From Pseudogulbenkiania sp. MAI-1 (GTDB taxonomy: Bacteria; Pseudomonadota; Gammaproteobacteria; Burkholderiales; Chromobacteriaceae): DNA of 64,000 nt. The notes beneath the pieces are model-generated. The model was not told the DNA's origin. It saw only the letters and a list, made by a program, of their open reading frames with translations, and made no database searches. A program made the translations under genes and the position numbers. Below, one piece after another: positions 55,326-63,895 of this stretch. Position 1 is the stretch's first letter, and the number at the start of each line of letters is the position of its first letter. Where the stretch lies: contig NZ_AZUR01000001.1 of the NCBI RefSeq assembly GCF_000527175.1, positions 2,332,501-2,396,500 on the forward strand, in the 5' to 3' direction.

Positions 55326-56954
55326 TCACAGAATGAAGCGCGTATTGATAAAGTTACTCTCATTCGACAACACGATCGCATCCAGCAGCTTCTTGCTCGC
55401 CTCGGTCTGCTTCGCCGCCACCATCGAGCGGATCGAGAACGCGCGCAGTGCATCGTGCACCGACAGCGTCCCCTCCGCCGAATCCTTGCGCCCGGCGAAC
55501 GGGAACACGTCCGGACCGCGCTGGCACTGGCAGTTGATGTTGACGCGGCAGACCTGGTTCACCAGCGGATCGACCAGCGCGGCGATCTGGTGCGGGTCGG
55601 TGCCGAACAGGCTCACCTGCTGGCCGTAGTCCGAGCTGATCACGTAGTCCAGCGCCTCCTCGATGTCCTCGAACGGCGCCACCGGGATCACCGGCCCGAA
55701 CTGTTCTTCGCGGTACAGCTTCATGCCTTCCTTGACCGGGAACACCACCGCCGGGTGGAACAGCGTCTCGGCCACCGTACCGCCGCCTTCGTTGATCACT
55801 TTGGCCCCCTTGGCCTTGGCGTCCTCGACGCACTCGGTCAGGTAGTTGCACTTCTCGTGGTCCGGCAGCGGCGTCACCATCACACCCTTTTCCCACGGCA
55901 TGCCAACATTGAGCGCGTTGACCGCTTCGCTGAAGCGGCGCAGGAAGGCTTCGGCGATCGACTGGTGCACCAGGATCATCTTGATCGCGGTGCAGCGCTG
56001 GCCGTTGAACGACAGCGAGCCGGCGATGCATTCCTTCACCGCGAGGTCGAGGTCGGCGTCCGGCAGGATGATGGCGGCGTTCTTGGCGTCGAGGCCGAGC
56101 ACGGCACGCAGACGGTTGGACTTCGGGTGCGCCTTCTTGAGCTGGTCGGCCACGCGGCTGGAGCCGATCAGCGCCAGCACGTTGATCTTGCCGCTGCTCA
56201 TCAGGTGCGGCACCAGTTCCGAGCCCTTGCCGTACACGGTGTTGATCACCCCGGCCGGGAAGGCGCTGCGGAACGCTTCGAGCATCGGGTAGTACAGCAG
56301 CGTGCCGAACTTGGGCGGCTTCAGCAGTACCACGTTGCCCATGATCAGCGCCGGGATCAGCGTGGTAAAGGTTTCGTTCATTGGGTAGTTGTACGGCCCC
56401 AGGCACAGCGTGATGCCGAGCGGGGAGCGGCGGATCTGGCCGATGGTGCCGTCGACGATCTGGAAGCGCGAGTTGTCGTTGTCGAGCTTCTTCAGCGCAT
56501 CGATGGTGTCCTTGATGTAAACGATGGTGCGGTCGAATTCCTTCTCGGAGTCGGGCAGGCTCTTGCCGATCTCCCACATGATCAGGTTCACGATCTCGCG
56601 GCGCTTGGCGAGGATCTGGCGGGTGAATTCTTCGACGCAGCCGATGCGCTCGGCTACCGACATCGTCGGCCAGGCGCCACGGCCGTTGTCGTAGGCGGCC
56701 ACCGCGGCGGCCAGCGCTTCGTCGGCCTCGTCCTTGCCGGTGACTGGGATGCTGCCGATCTCGACGCGGGCCAGTTCGCCGTTGGGCTGGCGGGTGTAGA
56801 CCGGCGACTGCACGGCACGCGTCTCGCCGTGCCACATCTTGAGCTGGCCGTTCACCAGCAGGGTGCGCTGGTGCAGCGGGGCGAGGATCTGGCAGTCGGC
56901 CGGTACGGCGTTTTCGTCGGGATACAGGGCTTGCAGTTGTTCGATGGTGTTCAC
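55326..56954 (-). CDS. gapN: NADP-dependent non-phosphorylating glyceraldehyde-3-phosphate dehydrogenase (GapN-type ALDH)
   Basis: The 542-residue aldehyde dehydrogenase of the GapN group has LGPYNYPMNETFTTLIPAL (catalytic Asn region), IGSSRVADQLKKAHPK, SFNGQRCTAIK (catalytic Cys), EEQFGPVIPVAPF and NINCQCQRGPDVFPF. The start is the GTG at 56954 with aagga eight bases upstream; a TTG two codons earlier is too close. It lies 42 bases after pyk. The position where ALDHs normally have ELGG reads VLGLDAKN, so the general-base Glu seems absent in the usual place. This may be a feature of the subgroup. Confidence 0.9.
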   Translation of the reverse strand: MNTIEQLQALYPDENAVPADCQILAPLHQRTLLVNGQLKMWHGETRAVQSPVYTRQPNGELARVEIGSIPVTGKDEADEALAAAVAAYDNGRGAWPTMSVAERIGCVEEFTRQILAKRREIVNLIMWEIGKSLPDSEKEFDRTIVYIKDTIDALKKLDNDNSRFQIVDGTIGQIRRSPLGITLCLGPYNYPMNETFTTLIPALIMGNVVLLKPPKFGTLLYYPMLEAFRSAFPAGVINTVYGKGSELVPHLMSSGKINVLALIGSSRVADQLKKAHPKSNRLRAVLGLDAKNAAIILPDADLDLAVKECIAGSLSFNGQRCTAIKMILVHQSIAEAFLRRFSEAVNALNVGMPWEKGVMVTPLPDHEKCNYLTECVEDAKAKGAKVINEGGGTVAETLFHPAVVFPVKEGMKLYREEQFGPVIPVAPFEDIEEALDYVISSDYGQQVSLFGTDPHQIAALVDPLVNQVCRVNINCQCQRGPDVFPFAGRKDSAEGTLSVHDALRAFSIRSMVAAKQTEASKKLLDAIVLSNESNFINTRFIL

Positions 56955-56996
56955 TCTCAATGTCCTTTGTGTGCAGTGTGTGTGAGCGGTGGGGGC

Positions 56997-58412
56997 TTAC
57001 TCCGGCCAGACCACGCGTAGCAGGTTGGTCGAGCCCGGGGTGCCGAACGGGATGCCGGCCACCACGATCAGCGGCTTGCCGACCTGGTAGTAGCCGGTGC
57101 TCTTGGCGGCGGCGCAGGCCTTCTCCACCATGTCCTCGACGTTCTTGGCGTCTTCGGTGGCGTAGGAGGTCACGCCCCACAGCAGCGCGAGCTGGCGCGC
57201 CACGGTGCGGTTCGGGGTCAGGCTCAGGATCGGCGAGGCCGGGCGCTCGTGGGCGACGCGGAAGGCGGTGGCGCCGGAGGTGGTGTAGGTGATGGTGGCG
57301 CCCACCGGCAGCACCCCGGCCACGGTCTGGATCGCCGCGCCGATGGCGTCGGTGGAGTTGGCGAGGTGGCGCGTGGTGACCGCCTGCATCAGCTGGCGCT
57401 GCAGCGGGTCGCTCTCGGTGTGGCGGATGATGCGCTCCATCATTGATACCGCCTCGGCCGGGTAGTGGCCGGCGGCGGATTCGGCCGACAGCATCACGGC
57501 GTCGACGCCGTCGTACACCGCCGTGGCGACGTCGGAGGCTTCGGCGCGGGTCGGCGCCGGCGCCTTGATCATCGATTCGAGCATCTGGGTGGCGACCACC
57601 ACCGGCTTGCCGGCTTCGCGGCACAGCCGCACGATGCGCTTCTGGATCGACGGCACTTCTTCCGGCGGCATTTCCACGCCCAGGTCGCCGCGCGCCACCA
57701 TGATGGCGTCGGCCACCTCGATGATCGCCTCGATGTTCTGCACCGCCAGCGGCTTCTCGATCTTGGCCATCAGCTTGGCGCGCCCGCCGATCAGTTCGCG
57801 CACTTCGAGCACGTCTTCCGGGCGCTGCACGAAGGACAGCGCCACCCAGTCCACGCCGAGTTCCAGGCCGAATTCGAGGTCGCGCCGGTCCTTGGCCGAC
57901 AGCGCCGACACGGCCAGCGCCGCGTCGGGCACGTTGACGCCCTTGCGGTCGGAGATGATGCCACCCACCAGCGCCGTGGTGTCGAGACGGTCGGCGTGCA
58001 CGGCAGTGACTTGAAAGCGCAGCTGGCCATCGTTCACCAGCAGGATGTCGCCCACCTTGGTCGCGGCGAAGATCTCAGGGTGCGGCAGACAGACGCGCTG
58101 GTGGTTGCCCGGCTCGGGGTTGCGGTCGAAGCTGAAGCTCTGGCCGGCCTCCAGTTCGGCCTGGCCGTCGGCGAAGCTCCACACGCGCAGCTTGGGCCCC
58201 TGCAGGTCGAGCAGCACGCCGATCGGGCGGCCGGAGGCCTGCTCGACCTGGCGCACGGCGGCGAAGCGGGCGGCGTGGTCTTCATGCGCGCCGTGGCTGA
58301 AGTTGAGGCGGAACACGTCGGCGCCGGCATCGTGCAGCGCGGCGATGTTCTCGACCGTGCTGCTCGCCGGCCCCAGCGTGGCGATGATCTTGGTAGATTT
58401 ATTCGATTTCAT
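56997..58412 (-). CDS. pyk: pyruvate kinase
   Basis: The 471-residue pyruvate kinase has TKIIATLGPASST, DVFRLNFSHGAHEDH (substrate/K site), LMAKIEKPLAVQN (catalytic Lys), MVARGDLGVEMP (Mg-binding Glu/Asp) and VATQMLESMIKAPAPTRAE. The start at 58412 has gggag upstream. It converts phosphoenolpyruvate and ADP to pyruvate and ATP. The pair with gapN would form a lower-glycolysis unit that yields NADPH. Confidence 0.97.
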   Translation of the reverse strand: MKSNKSTKIIATLGPASSTVENIAALHDAGADVFRLNFSHGAHEDHAARFAAVRQVEQASGRPIGVLLDLQGPKLRVWSFADGQAELEAGQSFSFDRNPEPGNHQRVCLPHPEIFAATKVGDILLVNDGQLRFQVTAVHADRLDTTALVGGIISDRKGVNVPDAALAVSALSAKDRRDLEFGLELGVDWVALSFVQRPEDVLEVRELIGGRAKLMAKIEKPLAVQNIEAIIEVADAIMVARGDLGVEMPPEEVPSIQKRIVRLCREAGKPVVVATQMLESMIKAPAPTRAEASDVATAVYDGVDAVMLSAESAAGHYPAEAVSMMERIIRHTESDPLQRQLMQAVTTRHLANSTDAIGAAIQTVAGVLPVGATITYTTSGATAFRVAHERPASPILSLTPNRTVARQLALLWGVTSYATEDAKNVEDMVEKACAAAKSTGYYQVGKPLIVVAGIPFGTPGSTNLLRVVWPE

Positions 58413-58476
58413 GGACAGCGCTCCCACTCCGCACAGGAGGGCTTGCCCGTCCAATCCGGCAGGCAAGCCTTTCCCC

Positions 58477-58497
58477 TGCCGGGCGCTCAGCCCGGCA
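58477..58497. terminator. GC-rich hairpin upstream of pyk
   Basis: A perfect 8-bp stem (tgccgggc / gcccggca) with a 5-base loop lies 65 bases before the pyk start, on the upstream side. It could be the terminator of the denD-like gene now decayed. Confidence 0.45.
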
Positions 58498-58527
58498 TGC
58501 GGAAAAGAAATTGGATGATCGGGAAAA

Positions 58528-58690
58528 GATCAGGCGACCCGAACGGCAGCGGGGAAATCGCTAAGGTACTGCTCGACGATGCAGCGGAAGCCGGCGTCAG
58601 CTTTTAGCCCATACGTACCCAGCGCTGCGATTCGAAGCGCGCCGGCCAGTTGCCGACGATGCGGGTGATGGTCTCGTCCGGAACGAAACA
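58528..58690 (-). pseudogene. C-terminal remnant of a DenD-like NAD-dependent epimerase/dehydrogenase
   Basis: On the minus strand PDETITRIVGNWPARFESQRW is followed, after a one-base shift, by GLKADAGFRCIVEQYL and SDFPAAVRVA-stop. This resembles the end of D-erythronate-type SDR dehydrogenases (TRIV..WPARF..RA..LGL.AD.SF..I). The rest of the gene is gone. It lies between the FGGY kinase gene and pyk, at the edge of the AT-rich cluster. Confidence 0.6.
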
Positions 58691-58718
58691 CTAAAGCGTC
58701 ACGAGACAATGCAAGACA

Positions 58719-60239
58719 TTACGCTGTTCGAATGAATGATGGTGAAAGTTCCTTCATCAACAGCTTGTACTCTGCAAGCATCGCATCATACATAGGCTTA
58801 TGGCAGCCTTCAGGCAAATACTCCAAATCGTACTCAGCAAAGTTAGATGCCGTATCAACAACAGAAGACCATACCCCAGCCCCTACTCCAGCAAGAATAG
58901 CAGCACCAAGACACGCGGCAATATCTGTTGTTTTCATTGTACGTACAGGGAGTCCAGACGCATTGGCCTTTATCTGGCACCAAGCACGGCTTTTAGCACC
59001 TCCACTCAGCGAACGAATTTCTTCGATTTTGACGTCTTGAGCACTAGTTCCCTCAATCATTCGTAGCAGCACCATGGTCACCCCCTCCATGATCCCACGC
59101 GCAAAGTGAGCTTTGGAATGCGCTAACGTCACATTAAGAAAAACACCTTTTGCCAAAGCATTAGTATCCGGTGGACCTGAGCCTTGCAAGTGAGGAAGAA
59201 CGCGCAGCCCCTCGCTGCCAGGAACAATACTTTCTACAGCTCGGTCAATCAATAAATATGCATTCTCGCCGCCGGATTTCTCCATATCAATTTCTGCTTC
59301 ACAGAAAGTATCTCTGAACCAACGAATAGCCATGCCACCAGTAGAGTAGGCATGAAGCATATACAACCCAGGAATTCCGCTTGCAAAGCAGGGCATCTCA
59401 CCTGCTGGATCAATCACAGGGTGAGTCGTCATAGCGACAGAAGCCAATGCCGCTCCAGTACTTTCCGAAAAAATACCAGGCCGAACGTTGCCAACGCCAA
59501 TCGCCCCACAAGCTTGATCTAGGGCACCAAGGCATACCAATGTCTTGGTAGACAGACCAAATTCAGTCGCTGCTAAAGAAGACACATTGCCAATTGGTGT
59601 GCCGGGGTGACAAATTTCGGGAAGCTGAGACTCTCTGACCCCCAGAAGTTCAAGCATTTCCGGCCAATACTTTCGAGTATTGATATCCCAATACATGCTA
59701 GAGCAAAGCAGGGAATCTTCAGACGCAAATTTACCAGTCAGCAAATAGATGAAATAATCTTCAATCAAAAGAATTTTTGCAGCCTTGGAAAATACTTCTG
59801 GTTCATTTTTCTTTACCCAAAGAATTTTGGATGCTGGCCAAATAGCCGACATACCAACCTGCCCTGTTTTCTTATGAACAGCCTCTCGCCCCAATTGAGA
59901 TTCAAGCCAAGCGGCCTCTTCATTAGCACGGTTGTCCATCCAAACAATAGCCTGGCGCAAAGGCACACCGTCTTCATCCAAGAAAAATATCGTCTCACCT
60001 TGGGCAGAAATACCCAATGATACAATATCATCTTTAGGCACGTTTGACTGCTTGATGGCATTAGATACAGCCAATTGAAAAGCTTCGATGTACGAATGAG
60101 CATCTAACTCAACCATTCCTGAAGAAGGTGTAAGTAGCTGATATTCACATGTGTGGCTACCTTTTACACTCCCACGCTCATCAAAAACAGCAGCCTTGAT
60201 AGCGGTAGTTCCGACATCAACTCCTAATACAAACCTCAT
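58719..60239 (-). CDS. FGGY-family carbohydrate kinase (xylulokinase/gluconokinase-like)
   Basis: The 506-residue kinase has the ASKHA N-domain FVLGVDVGTTAIKAAVFD, AIVWMDNRA (sugar pocket region), LGALDQACGAIGVGNVRPG, and the FGGY C-terminal signature near RSLSGGAKSRAWCQIKAN. FGGY kinases phosphorylate pentoses, erythritol, glycerol or related sugars. AT-rich codon use and the neighbours (cupin, TIM barrel, DadA-like oxidase, permeases) place it in an unusual catabolic cluster. Confidence 0.9.
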   Translation of the reverse strand: MRFVLGVDVGTTAIKAAVFDERGSVKGSHTCEYQLLTPSSGMVELDAHSYIEAFQLAVSNAIKQSNVPKDDIVSLGISAQGETIFFLDEDGVPLRQAIVWMDNRANEEAAWLESQLGREAVHKKTGQVGMSAIWPASKILWVKKNEPEVFSKAAKILLIEDYFIYLLTGKFASEDSLLCSSMYWDINTRKYWPEMLELLGVRESQLPEICHPGTPIGNVSSLAATEFGLSTKTLVCLGALDQACGAIGVGNVRPGIFSESTGAALASVAMTTHPVIDPAGEMPCFASGIPGLYMLHAYSTGGMAIRWFRDTFCEAEIDMEKSGGENAYLLIDRAVESIVPGSEGLRVLPHLQGSGPPDTNALAKGVFLNVTLAHSKAHFARGIMEGVTMVLLRMIEGTSAQDVKIEEIRSLSGGAKSRAWCQIKANASGLPVRTMKTTDIAACLGAAILAGVGAGVWSSVVDTASNFAEYDLEYLPEGCHKPMYDAMLAEYKLLMKELSPSFIRTA

Positions 60240-60276
60240 GGAAACCTCACAATTAAAAATTCACTGTAGGCTGAAA

Positions 60277-60606
60277 TCAAAACTCACTAGGGGCAAGGCT
60301 GAACGACACGAGAGCAATGTCCAAGCCAATATTAGTGAGTTGATGTGGAATTGCGGGAGGAACCAGGACGGCATCTCCTTCGTGCATTTCGTGATATACA
60401 TCCCCTACCCTCAGGAGCACGGTGCCACGAACTACGAAGAAAACTTCGTGAGAATCCGGGTGTCCTGGATCAACAGCACCAGTTTGGCCAGGGTTCAGTT
60501 GTGAAGTGCCAAAAGTCAGCTTTTCGGTTTTGAAGTAAAGCCGTACAACTTCCGGCCCCTCCATAAAAATTTTCGTTGCAGAAGGTTTTTTTAGTTCGCC
60601 ATTCAT
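60277..60606 (-). CDS. cupin-domain protein
   Basis: The 109-residue single-domain cupin has the two conserved motifs: GHPDSHEVFFVVRGTVLLRVG with metal-type His and Glu, and GDAVLVPPAIPHQLTN with the second His. ATG 60606 has gaggag upstream. It probably binds metal, and may be a sugar isomerase or a sensor. It lies 37 bases before the kinase and 29 bases after the TIM-barrel gene. Confidence 0.85.
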   Translation of the reverse strand: MNGELKKPSATKIFMEGPEVVRLYFKTEKLTFGTSQLNPGQTGAVDPGHPDSHEVFFVVRGTVLLRVGDVYHEMHEGDAVLVPPAIPHQLTNIGLDIALVSFSLAPSEF

Positions 60607-60635
60607 ACATTCTCCTCACTTTTTACCAAATTGAA

Positions 60636-61310
60636 TCAAAGAGAATTCATCACATCGATGACTTTCTCAAGATTCGCACGGAAATCACCATCCGGCACAA
60701 ACAGCTTATCAAACAAAGCGCTGCCCATAGTAAAGGCAAATGGGTTAATTTCATTAACAATACGGATACGTTCTTCACTAGCAATACTGCCAGCAAGAAT
60801 AACTTCGGTTGTAGCAGATGCCACCACCGATTTAGCAAGCGCAACCGGATCACCATCAACATATCGATAAGCCACAAGATCCAGACCATGGACCCCAGCC
60901 TGCTCAAGGCGTTTACAATCGTTCAAAATATCTTGCTCTGTGCCCGTTAAAGTTACAGGACTGCCACCAACATTACCAACAAAAGGATAATATTTGATGG
61001 GCTTATCCTTTAAAAAATCAGCCACAGAGGGGAAAAATCGAGTCCCAGTGAGATAATCAAAACCAAAATCAACAGCCATTTTTGCACACTCAAGGCAAGA
61101 TTCCTCAGTGTAAGTTACCACCTCAAGAAAAGTTACCTTGTTGTGCTTTTTCATAGCAGCTATCAGGTCGCGAGTAGCATCAGGGGAAATGCCTACATTC
61201 TTAAAACCCCAATAGTTGACAGGCAAATCTTTGCAAGAATCAAATATTTCACTTGCATTTTTCACGGTAATATCGTTTTGGGTCAGCATTACAATGAGTT
61301 GAGACTGCAT
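60636..61310 (-). CDS. beta/alpha-barrel protein of unknown function
   Basis: The 224-residue protein starts MQSQLIVMLTQNDITVKNA and looks like a phosphate-binding TIM barrel. Alternating strands are followed by a late VILAGSIASEERIRIVNEI and FTMGSALFDK, resembling the last two beta-alpha units of HisA/KDPG-type barrels. I cannot name the family. ATG 61310 has ggag upstream. Lying between a cupin and a flavin amine oxidase with a sugar kinase nearby, it could be an aldolase or epimerase acting on the phosphorylated product. Confidence 0.7.
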   Translation of the reverse strand: MQSQLIVMLTQNDITVKNASEIFDSCKDLPVNYWGFKNVGISPDATRDLIAAMKKHNKVTFLEVVTYTEESCLECAKMAVDFGFDYLTGTRFFPSVADFLKDKPIKYYPFVGNVGGSPVTLTGTEQDILNDCKRLEQAGVHGLDLVAYRYVDGDPVALAKSVVASATTEVILAGSIASEERIRIVNEINPFAFTMGSALFDKLFVPDGDFRANLEKVIDVMNSL

Positions 61311-61439
61311 ATAATTACTCCGAAGGATTCGATTTATAGAACTTCGATTCATACAATTATCGACAAAAAGTACTAAGGTAAGTTACCTGACGGCAAGCAA
61401 GACGGAAACACCACCTTACTTACAATTTTCTACAATTGA

Positions 61440-62756
61440 TCAGGATTCTTTCCCTGCACGAAATTGCGACCACATCAAGGTTGCATTTACGCCAATCGAG
61501 AGAAATGGTTCTGGTGGGTTGGCATTCGGCCCATTAGATTTCAACAAGAAATCAATCATTTCATTACGTTGGCCTGCAAGCCAATCAGCAAGCAATGTTC
61601 CTGTTACTGTGCCACGCGTTACACCTAAGCCATTACAACAAAGTGCACCGTACACATTTGGTCGCAGTTCACCAAAATGCCCCATATGATTACGGGACAA
61701 GGAAAGCGAACCACCCCATGTATAATCAAATTCAACACCAGATAACATAGGAAAGCGTCTCTCATATGATTCCCGGTGTCGCCTTACAAACCGCTGCAGG
61801 TATTTTTCGTGACTTTTTCCATCACGATTAAAACTGAAGCTATTTCTTACGAAAATTCGGTTATCAGCTGTCCTGCGAATCGTAGAACCAAAAGGATCCG
61901 CCGGCGTCAGACCCCAGAATGATTTCCCAGCAAGTCGCGACTGTTCTTCTTCACTGAGCACACGAGTAAGACTTCCATATGTAAACACCGGCAACATCCT
62001 ACCCTTTAAAAACCCAAACCCCATACCAAATGCATTATTTGCGAGCACAAGCTTATCGGCAATAATTTTCCCAGATTGATGTGACAAAACAATCTTTTGC
62101 CCATACTCTACATCGGTTATTAACGTATTCTCATAAAGAGTAACGTTATCCGGAAGTGAATCAGCCAAGCCTTTCACGAGCGCCGATGGCTGAAGTAGAA
62201 CAGTACCCGGAGAGAAAATCGCTTTCTTGTAAAATGTCGTACCAAGATGTCCAGGTAGGTCTGCTTCTTCGATCATCTCGTAGTTCTGGCCGAGTTTGTC
62301 TAATCCGCGGCGATAGGCATCGAGCACAGCAATACCACGTGGCTCAACAGCCCCCTGATACTTCCCAGATTCTCTTAGTTGACAATCGATAGAATATTGG
62401 CGCGTCAGATCTTTAATGATCGTTTGCCCCATTGTGTTAAGCTTCAGAGTCTTCTTTGCGATTTCAATATCACCAATGTAATCTTCGGCTCCGATATCAT
62501 GTGGAAGATCTATAGCAAATCCAGCATTGCGTCCGGACGCACCATAACCGACCACCTGAGCCTCAATCAAAATGATTTCATCATTGGGATAATGAACTGC
62601 TAGTTGCCGAGCGGCAGCTAGTCCCGTAAAACCGGCACCCACAACAACCCATCGCGCAGCACTTGTCCCCTCATGGGATGGCTTCGGCTTCCTCGGTTTG
62701 CTCAAGTGAAACCATCCGCATGACACATCATCCTGTGGCGTAAGTGTAATTTTCAT
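61440..62756 (-). CDS. DadA/PuuB-type FAD-dependent amine oxidoreductase
   Basis: The 438-residue flavoprotein has ARWVVVGAGFTGLAAARQLA (FAD dinucleotide site), GYGASGRNAGFAIDLPHD (typical of PuuB/glycine-oxidase-like enzymes) and YTWGGSLSLSRNHMGHFGEL. ALCCNGLGVTRGTVTGTLLADWL closes the FAD domain. The start at 62756 is chosen because homology begins at MKITLTPQDD. It should oxidise an amine imported by the adjacent ABC permeases. It is unlike the truncated relative at 19172 in sequence but shares the fold. Confidence 0.88.
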   Translation of the reverse strand: MKITLTPQDDVSCGWFHLSKPRKPKPSHEGTSAARWVVVGAGFTGLAAARQLAVHYPNDEIILIEAQVVGYGASGRNAGFAIDLPHDIGAEDYIGDIEIAKKTLKLNTMGQTIIKDLTRQYSIDCQLRESGKYQGAVEPRGIAVLDAYRRGLDKLGQNYEMIEEADLPGHLGTTFYKKAIFSPGTVLLQPSALVKGLADSLPDNVTLYENTLITDVEYGQKIVLSHQSGKIIADKLVLANNAFGMGFGFLKGRMLPVFTYGSLTRVLSEEEQSRLAGKSFWGLTPADPFGSTIRRTADNRIFVRNSFSFNRDGKSHEKYLQRFVRRHRESYERRFPMLSGVEFDYTWGGSLSLSRNHMGHFGELRPNVYGALCCNGLGVTRGTVTGTLLADWLAGQRNEMIDFLLKSNGPNANPPEPFLSIGVNATLMWSQFRAGKES

Positions 62757-63052
62757 CGTCAAAAGAACCCCAGAAAGGCATAAACCGTAAATTGAGTAAC
62801 GGCATACCAAAATTCCACGACATAGAAGACTCGGCCCCTGAGGCAGGCTATTTTAAAAAACGCCACAAATGACCCCAGCCAGCTCTTTTCAAACAATTGC
62901 GTTTTAAATTCTTCAACATAAAATCGAGAAACCGACCAGGGCACCAATTTTAATTCAAAAAAGGTGTGCAACCACTATGAGATTGCGCCAGAAAATTTCT
63001 TCACACCAAAATTTGAAAATTAAAACCACCGCCCCGGGCAAACCCATCCGAA

Positions 63053-63895
63053 TTAATTTTTTGTCAAATACACTTGTGGAATGGATCCACGGAAAACACG
63101 ATCCATAATGATCGCAAGAATCACGATAGACAGACTCGCACGTAAACCAAGCCCAAATTCCATTCGAGTTAACCCACGAGTAACTTCAGCACCAAGACCT
63201 CCAGCGCCGACAAGCCCGGCCAGAACGACCATAGCAAGCGAAAGGAGAATGCACTGATTAACACCAACCAGAAGCGTTGGCAGTGCAGATGGCAGCTCAA
63301 TTTTCCTCAGGATATCAAATTTTTTGAGACCAATTGCAGCCCCGAGCTCAATACGTTCTTGTGGAATTTGTTCCATTGCCAAAACTGTCAGGCGAACCAT
63401 TGGCGCAATCCCATAAACTACCGTCGAAATCAAGGCTGGAATCGATCCCAAACCGAAAAGCACGACCGAAGGAACAAGGTATACCCAGGGCGGCAAAGTT
63501 TGCATAACATCTAGAAGTGGTCGTGAAATAACCTGTAATTTCTTACTTCTGGATAGCATGACTCCAATTGGTATTCCGACACTTATAGAAAACACAACAG
63601 CCATGGTAACCAATGCGATTGTTTGAACGGTTGCCTCCCACATTCCAAGAAGAATACATACCGAAAACCCGACAATAGTTAAAACTCCACGCCGCCAGCC
63701 TGCAAAAACCAAAGCCAGCATTGAGAGCACACCGACTACGATAGGTGCAGGAACACTTGAAAGCACCCAAACTATACTCGACACCCAGAAATCAAAAAAA
63801 GCAGCAACGCCAGAAAAAGCGTCGTGATAATTTACGTTCAACCAGAAAAGAATTGGAGCTGCAATAGATCCCGGTGATATTTCGAAATTACTCAT
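63053..63895 (-). CDS. ProW-type ABC transporter permease
   Basis: The 280-residue permease has six predicted membrane helices and the inner-membrane signature IGLKKFDILRKIELPSALPTLLVGVNQ, read in segments. MQTLPPWVYLVPSVVLFGLG corresponds to MQTMPSFVYLIPVVML of the ProW at 47302. It overlaps the upstream partial permease by 8 bases. Two permease genes side by side suggest a heterodimeric quaternary-amine transporter. No ATPase or binding protein is in the window; they may lie beyond the right edge. The gap 62757-63052 holds no gene I trust. Confidence 0.9.
   Translation of the reverse strand: MSNFEISPGSIAAPILFWLNVNYHDAFSGVAAFFDFWVSSIVWVLSSVPAPIVVGVLSMLALVFAGWRRGVLTIVGFSVCILLGMWEATVQTIALVTMAVVFSISVGIPIGVMLSRSKKLQVISRPLLDVMQTLPPWVYLVPSVVLFGLGSIPALISTVVYGIAPMVRLTVLAMEQIPQERIELGAAIGLKKFDILRKIELPSALPTLLVGVNQCILLSLAMVVLAGLVGAGGLGAEVTRGLTRMEFGLGLRASLSIVILAIIMDRVFRGSIPQVYLTKN

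Noticed and set aside
55272..57624. Long frames on both strands over gapN and pyk
   Set aside because: Shadows of gapN and pyk; no motif of their own.
62759..62971. 70-codon Phe/Val-rich frame before the DadA-like gene
   Set aside because: Low-complexity composition, no ribosome site, no recognisable family.
35068..63484. GTATAC at 35068, 46883, 54485 and 63479 as further operators
   Set aside because: All lie inside coding regions in GC contexts (GGGTATAC, CGGTATAC) without the T..A flanks of the intergenic sites.
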